The notes under the pieces: generated by a model
Seen by the model: the letters and a program-made list of their open reading frames with translations, nothing else
The model's database searches: none
What the model was told of the DNA's origin: nothing
Assembly: GCF_014203325.1 (NCBI RefSeq)
Contig: NZ_JACHIV010000001.1
Location: 2,853,501-2,917,500, forward strand
DNA: 64,000 nt
Direction of reading: 5' to 3'
Origin: Saccharopolyspora gloriosae
GTDB taxonomy: Bacteria; Actinomycetota; Actinomycetes; Mycobacteriales; Pseudonocardiaceae
Shown here: positions 18,404 through 25,705 of the stretch, in pieces
Layout: each line of letters starts with the position of its first letter
How positions within the stretch are numbered: the first letter of the stretch is position 1
Translations under genes and position numbers: made by a program

Positions 18404-19632
18404 CAGATCACTCCGTTCGCCTTGAGCTCGGCCAGTTCGGCGGCGTCCACGCCCAGCCGATCCCGGTAGATCTGCTCGTTGTGCTCGCCCAGCAGCGGGG
18501 ATCGGGTGACGTGGGCGGGGGAGTCGGACAGCTTGATGGGGCAGCCGACGGTCCGGTACGGACCGCGCTGCGGGTGCTCGACGGTGACGATCATGCCGTT
18601 GTCGGCGAGCGAGGCGTCCTCGATCAGCTCGCGGGTGGACAGGATCGGACCGCACGGCACGCCCTGCTCGGTCAGCCGCGCGAGCACGTCCCACTTGCCG
18701 TGGCGCAGCGTCCACTCCTCGATGAGCCGGAACATCTTGTCCAGCTTGGACAACCGCGCTTCCGGCGTGGCCCAGTCCGGATCGTCGATCAGCTCCGGGC
18801 GGCCGATCAACCGGGCGATCGGTGCCCAGCCGACGGGTTGCACGATCACGTACACGTAGTCGTTGGCCCCACCCGGACTGCACCGCAGCGCGGACCCGGG
18901 CTGGCCGCCGCCGGAGGCGTTGCCGGAGCGCGGCACCTCGGCGCCGAACTCGTCGTTCGGGTACTCCCGCAGCGCCCCGTGCGCGAGCCGTTGCTGGTCG
19001 CGCAGCTTCACCCGGCACAGGTTGAGCACGGCATGCTGCATCGCCACCGACACCCGCTGCCCGCGCCCGGTGCGCTCACGTTGCAGCAGCGCCGCGAGGA
19101 TGCCCGCGACCGTGTGGATGCCGGTGCCGGAGTCACCGATCTGCGCGCCCGTCGCGGTGGGCGGGCCGTCCTCGAACCCGGTGGTGGCCATCGACCCGCC
19201 CATCGCCTGCGCCACCACCTCGTAGGCCTTGTAGTGGGTGTAGGGCCCGTCGCCGAAACCCTTGATGGAGGCGTAGATCAGCGCCGGGTTCAGCGAGCGC
19301 AGCCGGTCCCAGTCGAAGCCCATCCGGTCGACCGTGCCCGGCCCGAAGTTCTCCACCAGCACGTCGGCGTCCCGGACGAGCTCGGTGAACAGCTCCTTGC
19401 CGCGGGTGCTCTTCATGTTCAGCGTGATGCTCTGCTTGTTGCCGTTGAGCATCGTGAAGTAGAGGCTGTCGGCGTCCGGCACGTCCCGCAGCTGGGTGCG
19501 GGTGATGTCGCCGGCCGGGGCCTCCAGCTTGAGGACTTCCGCGCCCAGCCACGCGAGGATCTGGGTCGCCGACGGTCCGGACTGGACATGCGTCATGTCC
19601 AGCACCCGGACGCCTTGCAGTGCGGTGCTCAT
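18403..19632 (-). CDS. frc: Formyl-CoA:oxalate CoA-transferase (class III CoA transferase)
   Basis: A 409-residue CaiB/BaiF-family enzyme that moves CoA from formyl-CoA to oxalate. It aligns by eye over its whole length with E. coli Frc: VRVLDMTHVQSGPSATQILA, LRDVPDADSLYFTMLNGNKQ, AVLNLCRVKLRDQQRL, GNASGGGQPG and LLGEHNEQ. The catalytic aspartate that forms the anhydride is D167 in IGDSGTGIH. I start at the ATG 19630-19632, which matches the Frc N-terminus and has AAGGAG 8 bases upstream; a GTG three codons earlier is possible. It sits 149 bases downstream of the ThDP decarboxylase gene. Confidence 0.93.
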   Translation of the reverse strand: MSTALQGVRVLDMTHVQSGPSATQILAWLGAEVLKLEAPAGDITRTQLRDVPDADSLYFTMLNGNKQSITLNMKSTRGKELFTELVRDADVLVENFGPGTVDRMGFDWDRLRSLNPALIYASIKGFGDGPYTHYKAYEVVAQAMGGSMATTGFEDGPPTATGAQIGDSGTGIHTVAGILAALLQRERTGRGQRVSVAMQHAVLNLCRVKLRDQQRLAHGALREYPNDEFGAEVPRSGNASGGGQPGSALRCSPGGANDYVYVIVQPVGWAPIARLIGRPELIDDPDWATPEARLSKLDKMFRLIEEWTLRHGKWDVLARLTEQGVPCGPILSTRELIEDASLADNGMIVTVEHPQRGPYRTVGCPIKLSDSPAHVTRSPLLGEHNEQIYRDRLGVDAAELAELKANGVI

Positions 19633-19781
19633 GATCGTCACTCCTTCGCTCCCGAGAAGGGCGATTCGAAGCCGTCCCGCGATGGCGGGGAATGCCGGGC
19701 GGTGACGGGAGATTCCGGTCGCCGCGCGCTCCGGCGGTCGCCGCGGCGAGCGGGTCGTCCCGGCTCACCGCGACCGGAGGG

Positions 19782-21473
19782 TCACTTGTACATCGTCTGG
19801 TTCATGGTTCCCGGCGCGTACACGTCCGGGTCGATCCACACGTTGATCAGCGAGGGCTTCCCGGATTCCCGGGCGCGCAGCAGGGCCGGTCCGATCTCGG
19901 CGGGATCGCGCACTTCCTCGCCGTGGCCGCCGAGCATCCGGGCGAACTCGCTGTAGGGCACGTCGCCGAGGGTGTTGCCCACCCGGTCGCGGTCCGCGCC
20001 GTACTTCTGCGCCTGGCCGTAGCGGATCTGGTTCATCGACGAGTTGTTCCCGACGATGCCCACGAACGGCAGATCGAAGCGCACCATCGTCTCGAAGTCC
20101 CAGCCGGTGAGGCTGAACGCGCCGTCGCCGAACAGGCACACCACCTCCTGGTCCGGGCGGGCGTGCTTGGCGGCCATCGCGAACGGGACGCCGACGCCGA
20201 GCGTGCCCAACGGCCCCGGATCCATCCAGTGCCCGGGTGCTTTGGGCTGCACGACCTGGCCGGAGAACGTGACCACGTCACCGCCGTCGCCGATGTAGAT
20301 CGAGTCCTCGGTGAGGAACTCGTTGATCTCGTGCACCAGCCGGTACGGGTCGATGGGGGAGGCGTCGGACAGCTGCCGGGGCAGGCGCTTGTCGTAGGCG
20401 GCCTGCTCGACCTCGCGCAGTTCCCGCAACCACTCCTTGCGGGTCGCCGAGCCGTTCGCCGGGCGCCCGGACGCGGCCTGGGCCGTGGCCCGCAGCACCG
20501 CGTCGGCGTCGCCGACGATGCCCAGGTCGACGTCCCGGTTGCGGCCCACCGTGCGGTAGTCCAGGTCGATCTGCACCACGGTGGCCTGCGGGGAGAGCCT
20601 GCGCCCGTAGCCCATCCGGAAGTCGAACGGGGTGCCGACGATGACGATCAGGTCGGCGTGGGCGAACGCGTGCCGGCGCGCCAGCTGGAAGTGCAGCGGG
20701 TCCTGCGGGGCGAGCGTGCCGCGCCCCGCGCCGTTCATGAACGCGGGCACGTCCAGCGCGCGCACCAGCTCGACCGCCGAGTCCGTGGCCCGGCACGTCC
20801 ACACCTGGTTGCCCAGCAGGATGCACGGTTTCTCCGCGTGCACCAGCAGGTCCGCGAGCCGCTCGATCGCCTCCGGGTCGCCTGCCGAACGCGTGGAGGC
20901 CCGGTAGCTCGCGGGCACCCTCGCCCGGTCCACGGGCACCTTCGCGTCGAGCACGTCGCGCGGGATCTCCAGGAACGACGGCCCGGGAGCGCCGTGGTGG
21001 CACTCGCGGAACGCCATCGAGACCAGGTCCGCGACCCGCTCGGTGTGCGGCACGGTGGCGGCGAACTTGGTGATCGGCGACATCATGTCCACGTGCGGTA
21101 AGTCCTGCAACGACCCCATCTTGTGCTGCGCGAGCGCGCCCTGACCGCCGATCAGCAGCAGCGGGCTCTCCGCGCGGAACGCGTTCGCCACGCCGGTGAC
21201 CGCGTCGGTGGTGCCGGGACCGGCGGTGACCACGGCGCAGCCGGGCCGGCCGGTGATGCGGGCGTAGCCGTCGGCGGCGTGCGCGGCGACCTGCTCGTGG
21301 CGCACGTCGATGACCGAGATGCCCTCGTCGACGCAGCCGTCGTAGATGTCGATGATGTGCCCGCCGCACAAGGTGAAGATCGTGTCGACCCCCTCGGCGC
21401 GCAGCGCCTTCGCGACCAGGTGGCCGCCGGAGATCAGTTCGGTGTCGTCAGCGGAAGGACCGGAATTCGCCAT
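19782..21473 (-). CDS. ThDP-dependent oxalyl-CoA decarboxylase / 2-hydroxyacyl-CoA lyase
   Basis: A 563-residue thiamine-diphosphate enzyme of the acetolactate-synthase/oxalyl-CoA decarboxylase family. The catalytic glutamate lies in DVRHEQVAAHAADGYAR (about 57-73); the central FAD/ADP-type domain and the C-terminal ThDP-Mg motif GDGAFSLTGWDFETMVRFDL followed by VGNNSS are intact. The end, APGTMNQTMYK, differs from E. coli Oxc and resembles actinobacterial homologues that include 2-hydroxyacyl-CoA lyases. With frc next door, cleavage of oxalyl-CoA to formyl-CoA and CO2 is the best guess; release of formyl-CoA from a 2-hydroxyacyl-CoA is the alternative. First gene of the operon. Confidence 0.88.
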   Translation of the reverse strand: MANSGPSADDTELISGGHLVAKALRAEGVDTIFTLCGGHIIDIYDGCVDEGISVIDVRHEQVAAHAADGYARITGRPGCAVVTAGPGTTDAVTGVANAFRAESPLLLIGGQGALAQHKMGSLQDLPHVDMMSPITKFAATVPHTERVADLVSMAFRECHHGAPGPSFLEIPRDVLDAKVPVDRARVPASYRASTRSAGDPEAIERLADLLVHAEKPCILLGNQVWTCRATDSAVELVRALDVPAFMNGAGRGTLAPQDPLHFQLARRHAFAHADLIVIVGTPFDFRMGYGRRLSPQATVVQIDLDYRTVGRNRDVDLGIVGDADAVLRATAQAASGRPANGSATRKEWLRELREVEQAAYDKRLPRQLSDASPIDPYRLVHEINEFLTEDSIYIGDGGDVVTFSGQVVQPKAPGHWMDPGPLGTLGVGVPFAMAAKHARPDQEVVCLFGDGAFSLTGWDFETMVRFDLPFVGIVGNNSSMNQIRYGQAQKYGADRDRVGNTLGDVPYSEFARMLGGHGEEVRDPAEIGPALLRARESGKPSLINVWIDPDVYAPGTMNQTMYK

Positions 21474-21539
21474 TCGGTGCTCATCTCCTCACCGCGCGCC
21501 CGGCACTGCTCGCCGATCGGCGCACCCTCGGTGGAGCTC

Positions 21540-21557
21540 CATACTGCATACCGTATG
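21540..21557. promoter_or_regulatory. ATACnGTAT palindrome in the oxc promoter, candidate GntR operator
   Basis: CATACTGCATACCGTATG, containing the perfect dyad CATAC-C-GTATG (21547-21557), lies 67-84 bases upstream of the oxc-like start. The same spacing and core (ATAC-A-GTAT) occurs upstream of the nearby GntR gene at 22731-22741, so that regulator probably controls both promoters. Confidence 0.6.
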
Positions 21558-21692
21558 AGCTAGGCGTACTCCTCGGCCCGCGAGCTGTCCAGAGCCCGAT
21601 CCGCAATACGCACTGATGGCGGCCCAACTCCCACCATCAAGTAAAAACTCCATTGAGGATTGTTCGTTTTTGCCTTGTGGTGTGGTCGGGTG

Positions 21693-21847
21693 GCGGAACC
21701 TCAGTGGCTTCCTCGCTGCGGGATCTTTTTCCCGAGTGGCTCCGCCACGAGGGAAAAAGCTGTCCTCGCGAGGAAGCCACTGAGAACCCGCGGGTGGTCG
21801 TTTTGCTCTGGCTGGTCGCTGCTCAGCGGCTTCGCCGCTGACAGGAC
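21693..21847. repeat. Composite inverted-repeat element, copy B (most complete)
   Basis: Outer arms CCTCAGTGGCTTCCTCGC (21699-21716) and GCGAGGAAGCCACTGAG (21768-21784) pair almost perfectly. Nested inside, CTTTTTCCCGAGTGGC pairs with GCCACGAGGGAAAAAG (14 of 16). A third hairpin CTCAGCGG-CTTC-GCCGCTGA follows near 21822-21841. The base T in CAGTGGC is matched by A in GCCACTG, where copy A has C/G with one mismatch. It separates the GntR gene from the oxc operon. Confidence 0.75.
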
Positions 21848-21956
21848 TGGTGCGGCTTGAGCGGCGCGTGGGAGCTGCTGGTTTCTGCGTGCGACGAAGT
21901 TGTTGTGGTGCAGCGGCGAAATGTGCGCGCCGGGCCCCGGTTTGGTCGTCGCCGGG

Positions 21957-22670
21957 TCAGGGCTTCGGTTTGCGCTTGCGGGTGGGTTTCGGCGGAGTCT
22001 CGGCGCGGCCCAGGTAGGTGAGGCGGGTGTGTTCGGTGTGCTCGCGCATCAGGTCGGCGGCGCGGTCGCCGTCGCCGCGTTCGATGGCGTCGATCAGCGC
22101 GGCGTGCTCGTCCCAGGACTTCTTGCCGCGCGAGCGCGCCACCGGCGTGTGGTACCAGCGGACTCGGCGGTGCACCTGGTCGGCGAGCTCGCCCAGCACG
22201 CGGTTGCCGGACAGCGCGGTGATCCGGGCGTGCAGTGCGGCGTTCGCCCGCACCACCGCCTCGATGTCGTCGGCATCCAGCGCGCGCACCCCCTCCGCGT
22301 GGATCTCGCGCAGCTCGGCCACGCCTTCTTCGGTGCGGTGCGCCGCGGCCAGCCGTGCCGACTCCGCCTCCAACAGGGTGCGCACGCTCAGCAGCTGGTC
22401 GGCTTCCTCATCGGTGGGGGTGTGCACGAACGCGCCGTAGCCCGGTCGCAGGTCGACCCACTCCTCCTTCTGGAGCCACTGCAGCGCTTCGCGCACCGGC
22501 TGGCGGGACACGCCCAGCAGCTCCGCCAGCTCCTTCTCGACCAGGTGCTTGCCGGGTTCCAGCTCGCCGGTGACGATCATCTCGACGATCGCCTCGTGCA
22601 CGCTTTCCCGCAGCGGCACCGGCCGGGCGACCTGACGTCCGGCCGGTGCGGGGGAGGAGGACGGCGGCAT
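21957..22670 (-). CDS. GntR-family regulator (FCD), probable regulator of the oxc-frc operon
   Basis: A 237-residue regulator: proline/serine-rich arm, winged helix-turn-helix (about 25-90; LAELLGVSRQPVREALQWLQ), then an FCD helical domain (ANAALHARITALSGN, DEHAALIDAI) and a very basic tail ending KPTRKRKPKP. I prefer the ATG at 22668-22670 with GGAG upstream; a longer frame to 22799 would read through the dyad at 22730-22742, which looks like the gene's own operator. It lies upstream of the oxc operon on the same strand and shares its dyad, so autoregulation and control of oxalate-type catabolism are likely. Confidence 0.85.
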   Translation of the reverse strand: MPPSSSPAPAGRQVARPVPLRESVHEAIVEMIVTGELEPGKHLVEKELAELLGVSRQPVREALQWLQKEEWVDLRPGYGAFVHTPTDEEADQLLSVRTLLEAESARLAAAHRTEEGVAELREIHAEGVRALDADDIEAVVRANAALHARITALSGNRVLGELADQVHRRVRWYHTPVARSRGKKSWDEHAALIDAIERGDGDRAADLMREHTEHTRLTYLGRAETPPKPTRKRKPKP

Positions 22671-22729
22671 GAGCGGCTCCGCGGCGGTCGAAACGACGAA
22701 TTCCTGCTGTTCAGAGGAGATTGTTCGGA

Positions 22730-22742
22730 GAATACAGTATTC
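22730..22742. promoter_or_regulatory. Perfect dyad GAATAC-A-GTATTC, candidate autoregulatory operator
   Basis: A perfect 6+1+6 palindrome 60 bases upstream of the preferred GntR start, in a locally AT-richer stretch. It has the same ATAC-n-GTAT core as the site in the oxc promoter (21548-21556). Confidence 0.6.
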
Positions 22743-22926
22743 GCCGCGTTCGGTGGGCGTTCCGCGTCCGCCCGCGGTCCGGTCCGCGCCGAAGACCATT
22801 TGTCCATTGTGGATGATTTAGGCCGTTCGACTGGCTCGGCGGTCGAGGGGTGGACTCGGGCTCGGCGGCGGGCATACAACCGGAGATCGATGCGGGCGAC
22901 GATCTCGACCGCGGCCGGAGGCGCTC

Positions 22927-23730
22927 ATGGATGCGTGGTTTCCGTGGTGGGCGGTGACGATCGGAGTCGCGGCCGTCGTGCTCGGCTGGGACTTCATCCG
23001 GGCTCGCAGGCGCCCGGACGCCCGCGCTCCGGTGGCGTGGTGGCTCGGGCAGATCGCCGTCACCGCCGTGCTGGGCGCCGCGTTCGCGCACGGCGGCGCC
23101 GGTGCCGAGTTCTTCGTCGAATGGGCGGCCTCGTGGTCGCGCTGCCTCGACCTGGTGGTGGTGCTCGCGGTCGGCTCCGTGGCGGTCGCGGAGGCGCTGA
23201 AGTGGCACGTCGTGCTGCTCGCCGTCGGGTGCGCGCTGGTGCTGCGCGCGGTGCTCTCGTTCTCGACCGGAGGCGCGCGCTGGCCGGTCGCGGTGTTCGG
23301 GGCCGCCGTGCTCGGCGCGGGCTGGTGGTGGTTCCGCCGATCGGAGCACCCGGAGCCGAGCGCACCCGCGGCGCCCGCTCCGTGGCTGGTGCTGGCCGGA
23401 GCGGGCGTCGCCGGTGCCGTGTTCGCGCTGAGCGCGGGCCGCGGCTCGCCGGAGCACGCCGCGGTGCTGTGCTGCGCGGCCGTGCCCGCGCTGCTGGGCG
23501 CGCGGGCCGCGTTCGGCCTCGTGGACCGAGCGCTGCACCGGATGCCCGCGAGCGTGCCCGCCGCCCTGCTGGCCTGCACCGGTGCGAAGGCGGTGCTGGT
23601 CGGCGTGCTCGCTCCGGTGGACGCGGGTGTCGGGCCGGCGGTGCTGACGGCGCTCACCGCCGGAGCCGCGTTCGCGTTCGGTGCCGTCACGGCCGCACGC
23701 GTTCGCACCGTGCCGGACGGTGCCGCGTGA
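22927..23730 (+). CDS. TerC-like integral membrane protein, degenerate
   Basis: A 267-residue protein with seven or eight hydrophobic segments. The layout recalls TerC: a first helix with GVAAVVLGWDFIRARRR, the WW(L)GQIAV helix, KWHVVLLAVGCALVLRAVL (compare the TerC helix ending in LVLRAIF) and a late FGLVDRALHRMPASVPAALL block. The acidic EKSLSVDN-type motif of true TerC proteins is absent; its place reads AASWSRCLDLV, although an isolated Asp remains. Metal efflux is therefore doubtful. GGAGG precedes the ATG by 5 bases. It stands alone between the GntR gene and the convergent SGNH gene. Confidence 0.75.
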   Translation: MDAWFPWWAVTIGVAAVVLGWDFIRARRRPDARAPVAWWLGQIAVTAVLGAAFAHGGAGAEFFVEWAASWSRCLDLVVVLAVGSVAVAEALKWHVVLLAVGCALVLRAVLSFSTGGARWPVAVFGAAVLGAGWWWFRRSEHPEPSAPAAPAPWLVLAGAGVAGAVFALSAGRGSPEHAAVLCCAAVPALLGARAAFGLVDRALHRMPASVPAALLACTGAKAVLVGVLAPVDAGVGPAVLTALTAGAAFAFGAVTAARVRTVPDGAA

Positions 23731-23767
23731 GGAAACGGCTCTGCGGAAGGAGAACCGCGCCGGTCCC

Positions 23768-24958
23768 TCAGGCCTTCGCGAGCGGACCTCCGGCGCCGAA
23801 GGCCAGGTCCGCGAACCGGTGGCCGATGCGCTCGTGCGCGGCGGCGTCCGGGTGCAAGGCGTCGGGCAGCGGCAGCTCCGCCGAGTCGTCCTCCCCGTAG
23901 AGCTCGCATCCGTCGAGGTAGTGCAGGTTCGCGTCGTCGGCCGCCCGCTGCCGCACGACGCGCGCCAGCTCGTCGCGGATGACGCGCAGCGTCAGCTTCC
24001 CGCTCGCGACCTCGGCCGGATCGCCCGTGGCGGTGAAGCGGAGCTCCCCGGTGCGCAGGGCGTCGAGGTCGACCGAACCCGGCCCGGGGGTGTCCTCGTG
24101 GATGGGGCAGTGGATCGCGGAGACCACCAGCAGCGGCGTCGACGGGTGGCCTTCCCGGATGGTGTCGAGGAAGCCGTGCACGGCGGGCGTGAAGGCGCGC
24201 AGCCGCATCAGGTCCGCGTTGACCACGTTGATGCCGAGCTTCACGCTGATCACGTCGGCGGTGGTGTCGCGCAGCGTGCGGGCGACGAACGGGTCGAGCA
24301 GGGCGTTGCCGCCGAAGCCCAGGTTGATCAGCTCCACGTCGCCGCGGGCGGCGGCCAGCGCGGGCCAGATGGTGCTGGGGCTCGCGGCGTTGGAGCCGTG
24401 GCTGATCGAGCTGCCGTGGTGCAGCCACACCGGGCGTTCGCTCGCGACGGGCTCGACGGGAGCATCGGTGCGCAGCGCGACCAGTTCGGTGATCTCGTTG
24501 TGCGGCAACCAGATCTCGACGACCTTGTCCCGCTCGGGCAGGCCGGAGAACCGGGCGGTGCCGGTCGGTCCGGGACGGACCTCGCCGGATCCGGTGGTCA
24601 CCTCGGCGGTCATCACGTTGCCGCCGGCGACGGTGGTGCGGTCGGTCAGCCGGCCGTCGACGAGCAGGTCGTACGTGCCGTCCGGGCGCGGCGGCAAGCC
24701 GGGGAACTCCTTCTTGGTCGGCAAGGTCTCCAGCTCGACGGCGGTGGCGCGGGTGCGCAGCACGAGGCGCACGCCCGACGGTTCCGCCTGCGCCACCAGC
24801 AGTCGCTCGTCGGGGCACTGCGCGCGGGCCCGCGCGGGCAGGCGCAGCGGTGCCAGTCCGCGCTCGGTGCGCTGCAGCTCGATCGCGCCGCGCAGCAGCT
24901 CGGCGGTGATGGGAGTGGTGGTCCAGCTCTGTTCGTCGCTCATGATCTCGATCCGCAT
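23768..24958 (-). CDS. SGNH/GDSL-family hydrolase (esterase)
   Basis: A 396-residue two-domain protein with no signal peptide: an N-terminal beta-rich part (about 1-170) and a C-terminal SGNH hydrolase (about 175-396). Block I serine lies in HHGSSISHGSNA, block II glycine in INLGFGGNALLDP, block III in SVKLGINVVNADLM, and the Asp-His pair in LPDALHPDAAAHERIGHRFA. This domain order fits carbohydrate-esterase-like or lipase-like SGNH enzymes. It follows the TetR gene by 23 bases and is probably co-transcribed and repressed by it. A second ATG 15 bases downstream (24941-24943) is an alternative start. Confidence 0.87.
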   Translation of the reverse strand: MRIEIMSDEQSWTTTPITAELLRGAIELQRTERGLAPLRLPARARAQCPDERLLVAQAEPSGVRLVLRTRATAVELETLPTKKEFPGLPPRPDGTYDLLVDGRLTDRTTVAGGNVMTAEVTTGSGEVRPGPTGTARFSGLPERDKVVEIWLPHNEITELVALRTDAPVEPVASERPVWLHHGSSISHGSNAASPSTIWPALAAARGDVELINLGFGGNALLDPFVARTLRDTTADVISVKLGINVVNADLMRLRAFTPAVHGFLDTIREGHPSTPLLVVSAIHCPIHEDTPGPGSVDLDALRTGELRFTATGDPAEVASGKLTLRVIRDELARVVRQRAADDANLHYLDGCELYGEDDSAELPLPDALHPDAAAHERIGHRFADLAFGAGGPLAKA

Positions 24959-24981
24959 TTCTCGGTTCTTCGTTGGTGTTC

Positions 24982-25560
24982 TCAGGCCGCGGGCCAGTTG
25001 CGCAGGAGGGCGTCGAGGGCGTCGACGATCCGGGTCCAGGTCTCCTCGGAGGCGGGGGCGCTGTGGCTGAACCCGCCGCTGGACTCCAGGCTCACGTAGC
25101 CGTGGAAGACGCTGCCCAGCAGCCGGACCGCGTGCGTCTGGTCGTCACCGTCGAGGTCGTAGCCGCGCAGGATCGCCCGCGTCATCTGCGCGTGCCGGAC
25201 TCCGGCGCTGGCGGCGGCCGTCTCGTGGTCGAGCGGGAGCCGGGCGGCGGCGTAGCGGCCGGGGTGCTCGCGGGCGTAGTCGCGGTAGGCGTCGGCGAAC
25301 GCGGCCAGCGCGTCCTTGCCCGCGCGCCCCGCGAGGGCGGCCGCGACCCGGTCCGCGAGCTCCTCCAGTGCTAGCAGCGCGATGTTGGTCTTGAGGTCCG
25401 GGGAACTCTTGACGTGCGAGTACAGGCTCGCGACCTTGACGTCGAAGCGTCGGGCGAGTTCCGAGACCGTGACCTGATCGAACCCGACCTCGTCGGCGAG
25501 TTCGGCCCCGGCGCGGGTGAGGCGCTCCGTGGTCAGTCCTGCGCGTGCCATGTCGACCAT
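24982..25560 (-). CDS. TetR-family repressor (WHG-type C-terminal domain)
   Basis: About 192 residues. The N-terminal helix-turn-helix (ELADEVGFDQVTVSELARRF, then DVKVASLYSHVKSS) is typical of TetR, and the C-terminal part ends with AVRLLGSVFHGYVSLESSGG, the WHG-type ligand domain. ATG codons at 25558-25560 and 25549-25551 are both possible; there is no clear ribosome site, and a perfect TetR-like dyad begins 8 bases upstream of the first. Likely autoregulated and controlling the SGNH hydrolase, possibly also the divergent GH5 gene. Confidence 0.87.
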   Translation of the reverse strand: MVDMARAGLTTERLTRAGAELADEVGFDQVTVSELARRFDVKVASLYSHVKSSPDLKTNIALLALEELADRVAAALAGRAGKDALAAFADAYRDYAREHPGRYAAARLPLDHETAAASAGVRHAQMTRAILRGYDLDGDDQTHAVRLLGSVFHGYVSLESSGGFSHSAPASEETWTRIVDALDALLRNWPAA

Positions 25561-25568
25561 TATGCAGG

Positions 25569-25587
25569 TGCCTAATACCTTTAGGCA
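25569..25587. promoter_or_regulatory. TetR-type operator, perfect 7+5+7 dyad
   Basis: TGCCTAA-TACCT-TTAGGCA, directly upstream of the TetR start and AT-rich against its surroundings. Placement over the presumed promoter suggests autorepression. Confidence 0.7.
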
Positions 25588-25645
25588 AGTGGCTAACTGG
25601 ATTCGTCGGCGTGATCGGGCCAGTGCTGGGCCGAACGAGTGAAAC

Positions 25646-25660
25646 GTGAACACTGTTCAC
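25646..25660. promoter_or_regulatory. Perfect palindrome GTGAACA-C-TGTTCAC upstream of GH5 gene
   Basis: A 7+1+7 dyad 46 bases upstream of the signal-peptide ATG of the GH5 gene. A GTG inside it could be misread as an upstream start. It differs from the TetR dyad, so a second regulator is likely. Confidence 0.55.
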
Positions 25661-25705
25661 GATCAGCTGTTGTCCGGTCTGTCCGGGCTTCGTAGCTTGT
25701 GGCGC

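Noticed and set aside
18404-19018. N-terminal extension of the second CoA ligase
   Set aside because: The extra frame overlaps frc completely and is arginine-rich; the ATG at 18401-18403 gives the complete ATP-grasp domain and overlaps the frc stop.
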